Source: CAYIFA01 sp964362625 (GTDB taxonomy: Bacteria; Patescibacteriota; Minisyncoccia; 1-14-0-10-42-19). From it: 22,626 nt of DNA. Positions within the stretch are counted from its first letter, which is position 1, and every line of letters begins with the position of its first letter. The translations under genes were made by a program, and so were the position numbers. Positions 15,648 through 22,538 of the stretch are shown here, piece after piece. Location of the stretch: NCBI GenBank assembly GCA_964362625.1, contig CAYIFA010000009.1, forward strand, positions 1-22,626, read 5' to 3'. Under the pieces are notes generated by a model that saw nothing but the letters and a program-made list of their open reading frames with translations, did no database searches and had not been told where the DNA came from.

Positions 15648-16034
15648 TTACGTTTTTGATTTTAGCATATTGCTAACCTTATCGACGATTTCTTGGGTAG
15701 TAAAATTGGATTTTACCAAAAAATCTTTGGCCCCCATGCTCTTTGCCTTTTGGGCGTCTTCTTCTCGGCCAAGATTTGAGAGCACGATTACTGGTATGGA
15801 AGACAATTCAGCTAAGCTTCTCATTTGTTGCAGGACCTCAAATCCATCCATTACCGGCATTACAATATCTAAAATAATTATATCCGGCTTTCTGGACTTT
15901 AGGACTTTCATGCATTCTTCGCCGTTAATGGCTATATTTACATCAAATCCGCTTTTGATGAATTTTTTTGATAGAATTTCCAACAAAAGAAAATCGTCTT
16001 CTACTATCAAAACTTTTTTGAGATCTGCCGTCAT
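15648..16034 (-). CDS. Stand-alone response-regulator receiver 1
   Basis: A 128-residue CheY-like receiver, first gene of the minus-strand signalling unit. Acidic pocket D13/D14, phospho-acceptor D56 (IIILDIVMP), Ser86 switch (VIVLSNLG), K108 (FLVKSN). No effector domain, so it must act by protein contact or pass phosphate on. Its promoter lies in the 124-bp divergent region shared with pilC, which ties signalling and pilus genes to one control region. There is no Shine-Dalgarno sequence, but the leader starts with a hairpin. Confidence 0.92.
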   Translation of the reverse strand: MTADLKKVLIVEDDFLLLEILSKKFIKSGFDVNIAINGEECMKVLKSRKPDIIILDIVMPVMDGFEVLQQMRSLAELSSIPVIVLSNLGREEDAQKAKSMGAKDFLVKSNFTTQEIVDKVSNMLKSKT

Positions 16035-16046
16035 TGATAAGTGATT

Positions 16047-16083
16047 AGTGCGGTAATTTTTCGACCGCTACTGTTTAATTATA
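16047..16083 (-). promoter_or_regulatory. -10 box and leader hairpin of the signalling operon
   Basis: TATAAT on the minus strand at 16083-16078; no good -35 is visible. Transcription would start near 16071, exactly where a stem begins: AGT-A-GCGGT (16072-16064) pairs with ACCGCACT (16054-16047) with one bulged base and a 9-nt loop. The message would carry a 5'-terminal hairpin before the ATG at 16034. It may protect the RNA or control translation. Confidence 0.5.
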
Positions 16084-16123
16084 GCACGTCGCTTAAAAAT
16101 AGGGTGGCTGTGTAAAATTACTG

Positions 16124-16152
16124 TGTGAAAATCGGCGCAATACCGATAGAAT
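16124..16152 (+). promoter_or_regulatory. Promoter of pilC, leaderless type
   Basis: TGTGAA (16124-16129), 17 nt, TAGAAT (16147-16152), then 6 nt to the ATG at 16159. The RNA should start at the start codon. The element is divergent from the receiver operon promoter, about 41 bp away. Confidence 0.5.
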
Positions 16153-16158
16153 ATAGAT

Positions 16159-17373
16159 ATGGCAAAATTTTCTTACAAAGCGGTAAATGCTGCGGGGCAG
16201 GAAACCAGCGGGGCAAAAGACGCTAAGGATCGTTTTGAGTTAGCCGAAGAACTACGCAAACAAGGATACACCTTAACATCATTCAAAGAAGAAAAGGGCG
16301 GGGGGGGTTCTTTTGTTGGAAAATTGCAAATGATCAGCACGGTGTCTATTTCGGAAAAAATGATTTTTGCCAGAAACATGGGGGTGATGGTCGGCGCCGG
16401 AGTGTCCATGGTCAAAGCGCTTGAAGTGCTTTCACGCCAAACTTCCAACAAAAAGTTTAAAACCGTCCTCTTGGGGTTGGCCGGCGAAATCAGAAAAGGC
16501 CGGCCGCTCTCGGAAGCCATGGCCGGACATCCAAAAATATTTTCCACGCTTTTTTGTTCAATGGTCCGGGCTGGAGAGGCCTCGGGAAAATTGGAAGAAT
16601 CGCTTAAACTGGTCGCGAACCAGCTGGAACGCGATCATGACCTAAGACGAAAAGTAAAAGGAGCCATGATGTATCCGGCGATCATCCTTATCGCCATGCT
16701 CATAATCGGTGTCTTAATGATGATTTATGTCGTGCCGACGCTAACTTCTACCCTCAAAGATCTGGAGATAGAATTGCCGACAAGCACCAAGCTTATTATC
16801 GCCGTCAGTGATTTTTTCGCCTCACAGTCGATTATCGCGGTAATATTGACATTCGCAGTTTTGATCTTGGCAATATACTTTGTAAGAAGTACCGCCGGCA
16901 AAAAAGTCGTGGCGGCCATTGCTCTGCGTACCCCCGTTATCTCTGGGCTGGTAAAAAAAATGAATTCGGCGCGCACGGTCCGTACTTTCGGTTCGCTGAT
17001 CGGCGCCGGAGTAGAGGTGCTGGAGGCGCTGCAAATCACCCAGGAAGTGATCCAAAATAAATACTTCAAAGAAGTTCTGGGGGAAGCGCAAAAAAACATC
17101 CAAAAAGGCCGGCCGATATCCGAAACATTTATCGCCAACGACAAACTATATCCGATTCTGGTCGGCGAAATGATGGCGGTCGGCGAAGAAACCGGAAAAT
17201 TGTCCGAAATGCTCGAGCGCCTCGCCGAGTTTTACGAAAGCGAAGTAACCGCCCAAACCAAAGATCTCTCCACAATTATTGAACCGATTTTGATGGTTTT
17301 TATCGGCGCGGCGGTCGGCTTTTTCGCCATCTCCATGTTTTCTCCGCTTTACTCTTCGCTTGGGAATATTTAA
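16159..17373 (+). CDS. pilC: Type IV pilus inner-membrane platform protein PilC
   Basis: The 404-residue GspF/PilC protein is the membrane platform on which PilB acts. It begins AKFSYKAVNAAGQETSGAKDA and contains two GspF repeats: the first about 65-190 (MIFARNMGVMVGAGVSMVKALEVLSRQ... MVRAGEASGKLEESL), the second about 270-395 (TFGSLIGAGVEVLEALQ... MMAVGEETGKLSEMLERLAEFYE). Membrane helices lie near 170-195, 220-240 and 375-400. A run of eight Gs (16300-16307) encodes KGGGG near residue 48 and could slip. It opens the pilC-minor pilin-pilM unit; the next gene starts within about 10 nt of its end. Confidence 0.96.
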   Translation: MAKFSYKAVNAAGQETSGAKDAKDRFELAEELRKQGYTLTSFKEEKGGGGSFVGKLQMISTVSISEKMIFARNMGVMVGAGVSMVKALEVLSRQTSNKKFKTVLLGLAGEIRKGRPLSEAMAGHPKIFSTLFCSMVRAGEASGKLEESLKLVANQLERDHDLRRKVKGAMMYPAIILIAMLIIGVLMMIYVVPTLTSTLKDLEIELPTSTKLIIAVSDFFASQSIIAVILTFAVLILAIYFVRSTAGKKVVAAIALRTPVISGLVKKMNSARTVRTFGSLIGAGVEVLEALQITQEVIQNKYFKEVLGEAQKNIQKGRPISETFIANDKLYPILVGEMMAVGEETGKLSEMLERLAEFYESEVTAQTKDLSTIIEPILMVFIGAAVGFFAISMFSPLYSSLGNI

Positions 17374-17383
17374 AAAATTTTTG

Positions 17384-18535
17384 ATGACTGCACACAAAAA
17401 TAACAGCAGAAATCCAAAAGCCGGATTTACTGTTTTTGAACTTCTGATTGTCGTGGCGATTCTAGCGGTAATCGGCGTAGTTATAGTCTCGGTTTTCCAT
17501 AATTTCCGAGCGCCGATTATTCTTAATTCCGCGGCAGAGGTTGGCGTATCTGCTCTTAACGACGCCCGCAGCAAAACACTTTCTTCGAAAAGTTCAAAAC
17601 AATATGGCGTTCACTTCGCCTCTTCTTCGGTAACATTGTTCAGGAGCGCTACGTATCTGGCTTCGGATTCAGAGAACAAAGAAAATATTTTTTCGACTGA
17701 TGCCGAAATATCGTGCATTTCATTGAACGGCGGAGGAACAAATGTAGTTTTTGACCGGCTGACCGGCGAAACCGCTAACTACGGCACAGTTATTTATCGC
17801 TTGGCCAACCAGCCTAGCACCACCCGAAAAATTGTCATCCTGCCGTCCGGCGCTTCAAGGATACTGGAAGCTCCGAGCGGCATGGTCGCTTATTGGGATT
17901 TTGAAGAGCAGAGTGGGAATACGGTCTACGATCGCACCGCCAACAAAAACGACGGGACGCTCACTAATATGGATGCGGTGAGCGACCGGGTAACATGGGG
18001 AAAGGTTTGCCGAGGGCTCGATTTTGACGGCGGTAATGATTATGTCCGCGTACCGGCAGCTAACTTAGATGTAACCGGCGACATCACGGCCTCACTGTGG
18101 GTGCGGCCGTCCGTAAACTCCGCCGGCTTTCATTCCAGCTGGAATTATTTTATTTACCACAAAGATCCAAATGTCTCTAACACCATGAAACAGGAACTGG
18201 GTTACTATAATGATGACGGTCCGCGTTTTAAACCATACAACCAATCCGGCACAGATTACGATTTTAGCCCGGATTTGGTATTTACCGCCAGCACTTGGTA
18301 TCATGTGGTTTTTGTCCGCAGAGGCACTAGCCTTGAAATTTATGTTAACGGCGCGCTTTCCGATTCCCGGAACGACTTTAGCGGAACGCTCCGCCTCACC
18401 GGCCCGGGCGGAGAAATACAAATCGGCGGGCATGGCGGCTCCTCCGGATTTATTGGCGCGATGGACGAAGTGCGCATCTATAACCGCGCCTTAACCACAG
18501 ATGAAATAACACGATTATATCAGGTCGGGTTATAA
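17384..18535 (+). CDS. GspH/FimT-type minor pilin fused to a LamG domain
   Basis: This 383-residue prepilin has a 14-residue leader ending KAG, then FTVFELLIVVAILAVIGVV: cleavage after G14, with E19 as the conserved Glu+5. Residues 40-165 look like a GspH/FimT-type head (LNDARSKTLSSKSSKQYGV), the class that sits at the pilus tip. Residues 167-383 form a LamG/concanavalin-like jellyroll (MVAYWDFEEQSGNTVYDRT, GLDFDGGNDYVRVP, WYHVVFVR, MDEVRIYNRALTTDEI). LamG domains bind glycans or proteins, so this is a candidate tip adhesin. ATG 17384 is preferred to the TTG at 17360, which would lengthen the leader and overlap pilC. Confidence 0.88.
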   Translation: MTAHKNNSRNPKAGFTVFELLIVVAILAVIGVVIVSVFHNFRAPIILNSAAEVGVSALNDARSKTLSSKSSKQYGVHFASSSVTLFRSATYLASDSENKENIFSTDAEISCISLNGGGTNVVFDRLTGETANYGTVIYRLANQPSTTRKIVILPSGASRILEAPSGMVAYWDFEEQSGNTVYDRTANKNDGTLTNMDAVSDRVTWGKVCRGLDFDGGNDYVRVPAANLDVTGDITASLWVRPSVNSAGFHSSWNYFIYHKDPNVSNTMKQELGYYNDDGPRFKPYNQSGTDYDFSPDLVFTASTWYHVVFVRRGTSLEIYVNGALSDSRNDFSGTLRLTGPGGEIQIGGHGGSSGFIGAMDEVRIYNRALTTDEITRLYQVGL

Positions 18536-18536
18536 T
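18531..18536 (+). promoter_or_regulatory. -10 box before the PilV-like gene
   Basis: A perfect TATAAT seven bases before the ATG at 18544. The TAA stop of the LamG pilin (18533-18535) lies inside it. No clear -35. It could give a leaderless secondary transcript for the minor pilins. Confidence 0.5.
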
Positions 18537-18543
18537 ATACTTA

Positions 18544-19032
18544 ATGTTAAAGAAAAACGGTTTTGGTCTTTTAGAAATAGTAATCGCGGCAAGTATTGTG
18601 TCGGCTTCGCTTTTCGCGCTCGTTAGCGCGAGCCACGCCGCTTTTCAAGCGGTTGATAAAAGCTTAAAACAAAAACGCGCGGAGCTTTTAGCCGAAGAGG
18701 GGGTTGAAGCGGTAAAGATCCTCCGCGACTCCGGATGGGCGGCAAACATTGACCCGCTTACTTCCGGGACAACATATTATCCATCGTTTAACTCTCAAAC
18801 CAACACCTGGTCTTTAACCACAACTAATCCGGGCGCCATCGACAGCATATTTACTCGCACAATTGTTTTTAGCGACGTCTATCGCAGAAACTCTGATCAG
18901 GATATCGTTGACATTTCTTCCGGGGACCCGAAAACTATTGATTCCGGCACACTACTAATCACTTCCTTGGTAACTTGGGAAGGCAAAGAAGCTAAAATTT
19001 TAACTTATATAACAAATATTTTCCAAAATTAA
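18544..19032 (+). CDS. PilV-like minor pilin
   Basis: A 162-residue prepilin with a short leader MLKKNG and the class III cleavage motif G-FGLLEIVIAASIVSASLFAL (Glu at +5). The head is small and contains no cysteine. It resembles PilV/GspI minor pilins in position and size and precedes a PilW-like gene by three bases. Minor pilins of this type form the initiation complex at the pilus tip. The assignment to PilV rather than another GspI-like protein rests on gene order. Confidence 0.8.
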   Translation: MLKKNGFGLLEIVIAASIVSASLFALVSASHAAFQAVDKSLKQKRAELLAEEGVEAVKILRDSGWAANIDPLTSGTTYYPSFNSQTNTWSLTTTNPGAIDSIFTRTIVFSDVYRRNSDQDIVDISSGDPKTIDSGTLLITSLVTWEGKEAKILTYITNIFQN

Positions 19033-19035
19033 CCG

Positions 19036-19545
19036 ATGACTAAAAAAACCGGATTCACCTTGCTGGAAATAGTCATATACGTCGGCATTCTCGGCATTAT
19101 TTCGGTCTTGGTCATAAACTCGATTCTTGCCACATCAACTTCTTTTGCCAAGTCGCGGGTAAAACGAAATTTAAACGCGCATGCCGGAGAAGCCGTGGAA
19201 AGAATTCTAAGAGAGGTGCGGCTGGCATCCAGCGTAAATACCGGCGCGAGCACCTTAGGCGCGCACCCCGGCCATCTGGTTTTAAACACGGTAGTTAGCC
19301 CGACTAATAGCACTGCGATCACCCGCGAGTTTTTCTTGTCCGGCTCAACTCTGATTTTGCGCGAAACCGGAACAACCGACATCCATCTGACTTCGGACAT
19401 AGATGTAACCAATCTTATTTTCCGGCGCATCACCACCCCAAATTCGCAAGCGGTGCGCATTGAGATGGCTGCCGAAGACGGATTGGCGAAAATCAAATCT
19501 TCGGTCAATTATTATGGAACAGCGATATTAAGAGGGTCGTACTAA
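19036..19545 (+). CDS. PilW/PulJ-like minor pilin
   Basis: A 169-residue prepilin: leader MTKKTG, then FTLLEIVIYVGILGIISVLVINSI with Glu+5. After the helix the sequence AVERILREVRLASSVNTGAS is typical of PilW/GspJ proteins, whose helix is followed by a region containing ILREVR-like motifs. The C-terminal half is beta-rich and polar. The stop TAA is immediately followed by the ATG of the next gene with no spacing, so translation is probably coupled. Confidence 0.82.
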   Translation: MTKKTGFTLLEIVIYVGILGIISVLVINSILATSTSFAKSRVKRNLNAHAGEAVERILREVRLASSVNTGASTLGAHPGHLVLNTVVSPTNSTAITREFFLSGSTLILRETGTTDIHLTSDIDVTNLIFRRITTPNSQAVRIEMAAEDGLAKIKSSVNYYGTAILRGSY

Positions 19546-20877
19546 ATGAAATTTTCAATTTTCCCGCCTTCGTCAAGACTTCGGCGGGCAGGCAATTTCC
19601 AATTTTCAAACACAGAACGGGGAGCGGCGGCACTGATAACCGTAATTTTTTTCTTGGCAATCACATTGGTTATCGCTGCCGGTTTTTCGGCAGTAGCCAT
19701 AAGCGAAAACCAGCGGTCTAACACTAATCTCGACGGCCAGAAAAGTTACTTTCTAGCTGAAGCCGGAAACGAGGACGTGATTTACCGGTTGGCTACCGGA
19801 CGGACCGTTTCTAGCCAGGAAACAATTACGCTTGATGGCCACACCGCCTCAACTACCAGGGCTACTGTCAACGACGACGAACAAGTAACAACTAGCGGAG
19901 ACATCCGAACTCACATCAGAAAAGTACGCACTTTGCTTACCGCTGCCGACAGCTCCGCCTTTAATTATGGCGTTCAGGTCGGCGACGGCGGGCTTTTTAT
20001 GGAAAATAGCTCATCGGTGCGCGGCAATGTTTATTCCAACGGTCCGATAACCGGCCAGAACAACAACATAATCAGAGGCGATGCCGTATCAGCTACTACC
20101 ACCGGAATTATTGACGGAATTCACGCCACCGGAACTGCTCGCGCGCACATTATTAAAAACTCCGACATTGATAAAGACGCCTATTATCAAACTATTTCAA
20201 ATACTACCGTTGACGGCGTCGAATACCCCGGAAGCGCGGATCAACCAAAGCTGGCTTTTCCGATTTCCGATGCCACCATTGAAAGCTGGAAAAATGCCGC
20301 GACATCCACGGTTATAAGTGCGCCGTGTCCTTATAAAATCAATAGCGCCGCCACAATCGGCCCAGCAAGAATTGCTTGCGATGTTGAAATAGATGGCAAC
20401 AACTTCACTGTGACTATCGCTGGAATGATTTGGATTGAAGGAAATTTAACTATAAAAAATGGCCCAACCATAAAACTGGCCTCTTCGCTTGGCAACAAGA
20501 GCGCCGCAATTATAGCCGACAAAGAAAGCAATCGACTAAGTTCTAGCAAGATTTTAGTGGAAAACAGTCCGGTCTTCCAGAATTCCGGAACCGAAGGAAC
20601 TTACATTCTTCTTATTTCAATGAACAACAGTTACGAAGACGGCGGATCAGAAAAAGCGATCAATGTTAAAAATTCCGCATCCGGAGACTTTTTAGTGTAC
20701 GCGCCGCACGGCGAAATTCTAGTAGAAAATTTCATGAAGCTAAGAGAAATAACCGGTTATCGTGTACATACCCAAAACAACGCCGAAATAACTTACGAAG
20801 ACGGTCTAGCTAATTTGCTTTTTGATTCCGGCCCATCCGGCGGTTTTACAATAAATAGCTGGCAAGAAATTGAATAA
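19546..20877 (+). CDS. PilX-like minor pilin with long beta-rich tail
   Basis: This 443-residue protein has an unusually long 26-residue leader, then RGAAALITVIFFLAITLVIAAGFSAVA, the PilX N-terminal helix; it lacks the Glu+5 found in the other pilins. ISENQRSNTNLDGQKSYFLAEAGNEDVIYRL follows, a PilX hallmark (AEAG). Residues from about 140 are rich in repeated short beta strands (GDGGLFMENSSSVRGNVYSNGPI, MIWIEGNLTIKNGPTIKLAS) resembling a beta-helix or bactofilin-like solenoid. The cysteine pair C260/C276 region could form a disulfide. The leader overlaps a palindromic repeat. No other in-frame start lies before the helix. Confidence 0.8.
   Translation: MKFSIFPPSSRLRRAGNFQFSNTERGAAALITVIFFLAITLVIAAGFSAVAISENQRSNTNLDGQKSYFLAEAGNEDVIYRLATGRTVSSQETITLDGHTASTTRATVNDDEQVTTSGDIRTHIRKVRTLLTAADSSAFNYGVQVGDGGLFMENSSSVRGNVYSNGPITGQNNNIIRGDAVSATTTGIIDGIHATGTARAHIIKNSDIDKDAYYQTISNTTVDGVEYPGSADQPKLAFPISDATIESWKNAATSTVISAPCPYKINSAATIGPARIACDVEIDGNNFTVTIAGMIWIEGNLTIKNGPTIKLASSLGNKSAAIIADKESNRLSSSKILVENSPVFQNSGTEGTYILLISMNNSYEDGGSEKAINVKNSASGDFLVYAPHGEILVENFMKLREITGYRVHTQNNAEITYEDGLANLLFDSGPSGGFTINSWQEIE
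19550..19607. repeat. Palindromic element inside the PilX-like leader
   Basis: CCCGCC (19563-19568) and GGCGGG (19583-19588) form a stem around 14 nt. The element is flanked by 14-nt near-identical direct repeats (19550-19563 and 19594-19607, one mismatch). The sequence codes for leader residues 2-21. The layout resembles small REP-like elements; whether it recurs in the genome cannot be seen here. Confidence 0.55.
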
Positions 20878-20898
20878 GCGCCTCGCCGGCTTTTGCGT

Positions 20899-20904
20899 TA
20901 TAAT
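20899..20904 (+). promoter_or_regulatory. -10 box of pilM
   Basis: Perfect TATAAT, six bases before the ATG at 20911. This placement decides the start against the TTG at 20893, which would lie upstream of the -10. No proper -35 is visible at 16-18 nt. Confidence 0.55.
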
Positions 20905-20910
20905 TTAACT

Positions 20911-21999
20911 ATGAAATATTTGCCAACAATAATATCGCCGCCAAATTACTTGGCTATGCCTTCTTATGGCCTGGACCTTTCGGACCGCACGCTTAAATTC
21001 ATGAAGTTTAGGCGCGCTGGCGGAAGATTGCGCATAGAACATTACGGCAGTAAAGTTATCCCCGAAGGTTTAATAGTTTCCGGCGAAATAAAAAAATCCG
21101 AGGAATTGTCAAAATTTATCCGGGAAAGCTGCGCTCCGATCGGCATTAAAAATATAATCACTGCCCTGCCGGAAGAAAAAGCCTTTTTGCGGATTGTGCA
21201 GCTGCCCAAAATGGAGCCGGAAGATATTCGCACGGCCCTCGAGGTCAATTTGGCCGAGCACGTGCCGATGCCGGCCAGTGACGCGGTTTTTGATTTTGAA
21301 ATAGCTAGCAACCCGGACAGCGCTTCCGAACACATCGATGTCTTGCTGGTTGTTTTCCCCTCAACAATTGTTGAATCTTACTACAATGTCTACAGTGCGG
21401 CCGAAATCGCCCCGTTGGCTTTTGAAACCGAAATGCATGCGATTTCCCGGGCGGTTATCAACAAGGAAAAAATGCAGTCGTATTTAATTGTTGATTTTGG
21501 CCGGACCAGAACCAGCTTTATCATTGTTTCCGGAAACCAAATTAAATTCGCCTCCACAATACCAACTTCCGGCCAAGACTTGAATAAAGCAATCGCCAGG
21601 ACTTTTGGGGTGTCGCTATTTGAGGCTGAAAAGATGAAAAAAGATGAAGTCGATCTGTCGAACCCGGACGTTAACCGCAAATTATCCGAATCAATACTGC
21701 CTATTATTTCGGCGATTAGAGACGAGGTGGTCAATCATATCACTTATTGGAACGCTCATTCTTCACACTTGCACATGGGCGAATCGCCTTCCATAAAAAA
21801 AATACTGCTCGCCGGAGGCGATTCCAACTTGGTTGGGTTTGTTGAATATCTTTCAAGCAGCATTCAATCGCCGGTTGAACATATAAACGCGTGGTCTAAT
21901 GTCGCGTCATTTGACGAATATATCCCGGAGATTCATTTCCGGGAATCGCTATCGTATGCTCCGGCGATCGGGTTGGCGTTAAGAGCGATTAACGAATAG
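20911..21999 (+). CDS. pilM: Type IV pilus assembly protein PilM (actin-like)
   Basis: The 363-residue cytosolic protein belongs to the PilM/actin-like ATPase family, which links PilB and PilC to the alignment complex through the N-terminus of PilN. Marks are YGLDLSDRTLKFMKF (19-33), the early phosphate-binding strand; IVDFGRTRTSFIIVSG (around 197-212), the second nucleotide loop; and LLAGGDSNLVGFVEYL, the adenosine motif. PilM is usually followed by pilN, pilO and pilP; here the next gene is jag on the other strand, so PilN must be encoded elsewhere or be absent. Confidence 0.93.
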   Translation: MKYLPTIISPPNYLAMPSYGLDLSDRTLKFMKFRRAGGRLRIEHYGSKVIPEGLIVSGEIKKSEELSKFIRESCAPIGIKNIITALPEEKAFLRIVQLPKMEPEDIRTALEVNLAEHVPMPASDAVFDFEIASNPDSASEHIDVLLVVFPSTIVESYYNVYSAAEIAPLAFETEMHAISRAVINKEKMQSYLIVDFGRTRTSFIIVSGNQIKFASTIPTSGQDLNKAIARTFGVSLFEAEKMKKDEVDLSNPDVNRKLSESILPIISAIRDEVVNHITYWNAHSSHLHMGESPSIKKILLAGGDSNLVGFVEYLSSSIQSPVEHINAWSNVASFDEYIPEIHFRESLSYAPAIGLALRAINE

Positions 22000-22062
22000 T
22001 CAACAGTGAATAGTCACTAGCCAACAGGGTACGAACGCATTAAATCCCTAGTGACTGTTGAC
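21999..22062. repeat. Interrupted inverted repeat between pilM and jag
   Basis: AGTCACTAG (22012-22020) pairs with CTAGTGACT (22048-22056), and GTCAAC (21999-22004) with GTTGAC (22057-22062), with a 7-nt bulge on the left arm and a 27-nt loop. It lies between two convergent genes and starts at the last base of pilM. There is no T run on either side, so it is a repeat or processing hairpin rather than an obvious intrinsic terminator. Confidence 0.6.
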
Positions 22063-22085
22063 TATTGGCTGTTCCCTAATAGCAT

Positions 22086-22538
22086 TTATAACGGCTTAAT
22101 CACCACCCTGCGCTCAAATCCTTCGCCGGTGGATTCGGTTGTAATATCCGGATATTCCGAGAGAACGCTATGCACAATGCGGCGTTCAAAAGCAGTCATC
22201 GGCTCAAGTTCTACGTCTTTTTTAAAATAGCGCACGCGTTGCGCCGACATTTTAGCCAATTCGTGAATCACTTCAATCCGCTCGCGCTGATAATCATTTA
22301 CGTCAACTATAAAGTGGGGGTCTTCGCCGACTAGCTTCTCGCACATCCTGTGCGTGATATGATTCAACGCCTTTAGATGTTCGCCTCCGTTACCGATCAA
22401 AATGCCGGCATCCTGGCTTTTTACTATAAATTGCGTGGAATCAAAATATTCGGTTATGTCAACGTTAACCGCAACGCCCATTTTCTCAAGGATGGATTGC
22501 AGAATGTTTTGAACTTTTTGCTTCTGGTCCTCGGTCAT
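22086..22538 (-). CDS. jag: Jag/KhpB RNA-binding protein (KH and R3H)
   Basis: A 150-residue protein with an N-terminal helix (KVQNILQSILEKMGV), a KH domain with the GxxG-type loop (GILIGNGGEHLKALNHITHRM, about 45-65) and a C-terminal R3H domain (PMTAFERRIVHSVLSEYPDITTESTGEGFERRVVI, about 113-147; the R and H of the R3H motif are R118/R119 and H122). Jag/KhpB binds RNA and affects cell elongation in Firmicutes. It follows yidC, the usual order near the origin. The start at 22538 overlaps the yidC end by 53 nt; the inner ATG at 22481 would avoid overlap but remove the helix. Confidence 0.93.
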   Translation of the reverse strand: MTEDQKQKVQNILQSILEKMGVAVNVDITEYFDSTQFIVKSQDAGILIGNGGEHLKALNHITHRMCEKLVGEDPHFIVDVNDYQRERIEVIHELAKMSAQRVRYFKKDVELEPMTAFERRIVHSVLSEYPDITTESTGEGFERRVVIKPL

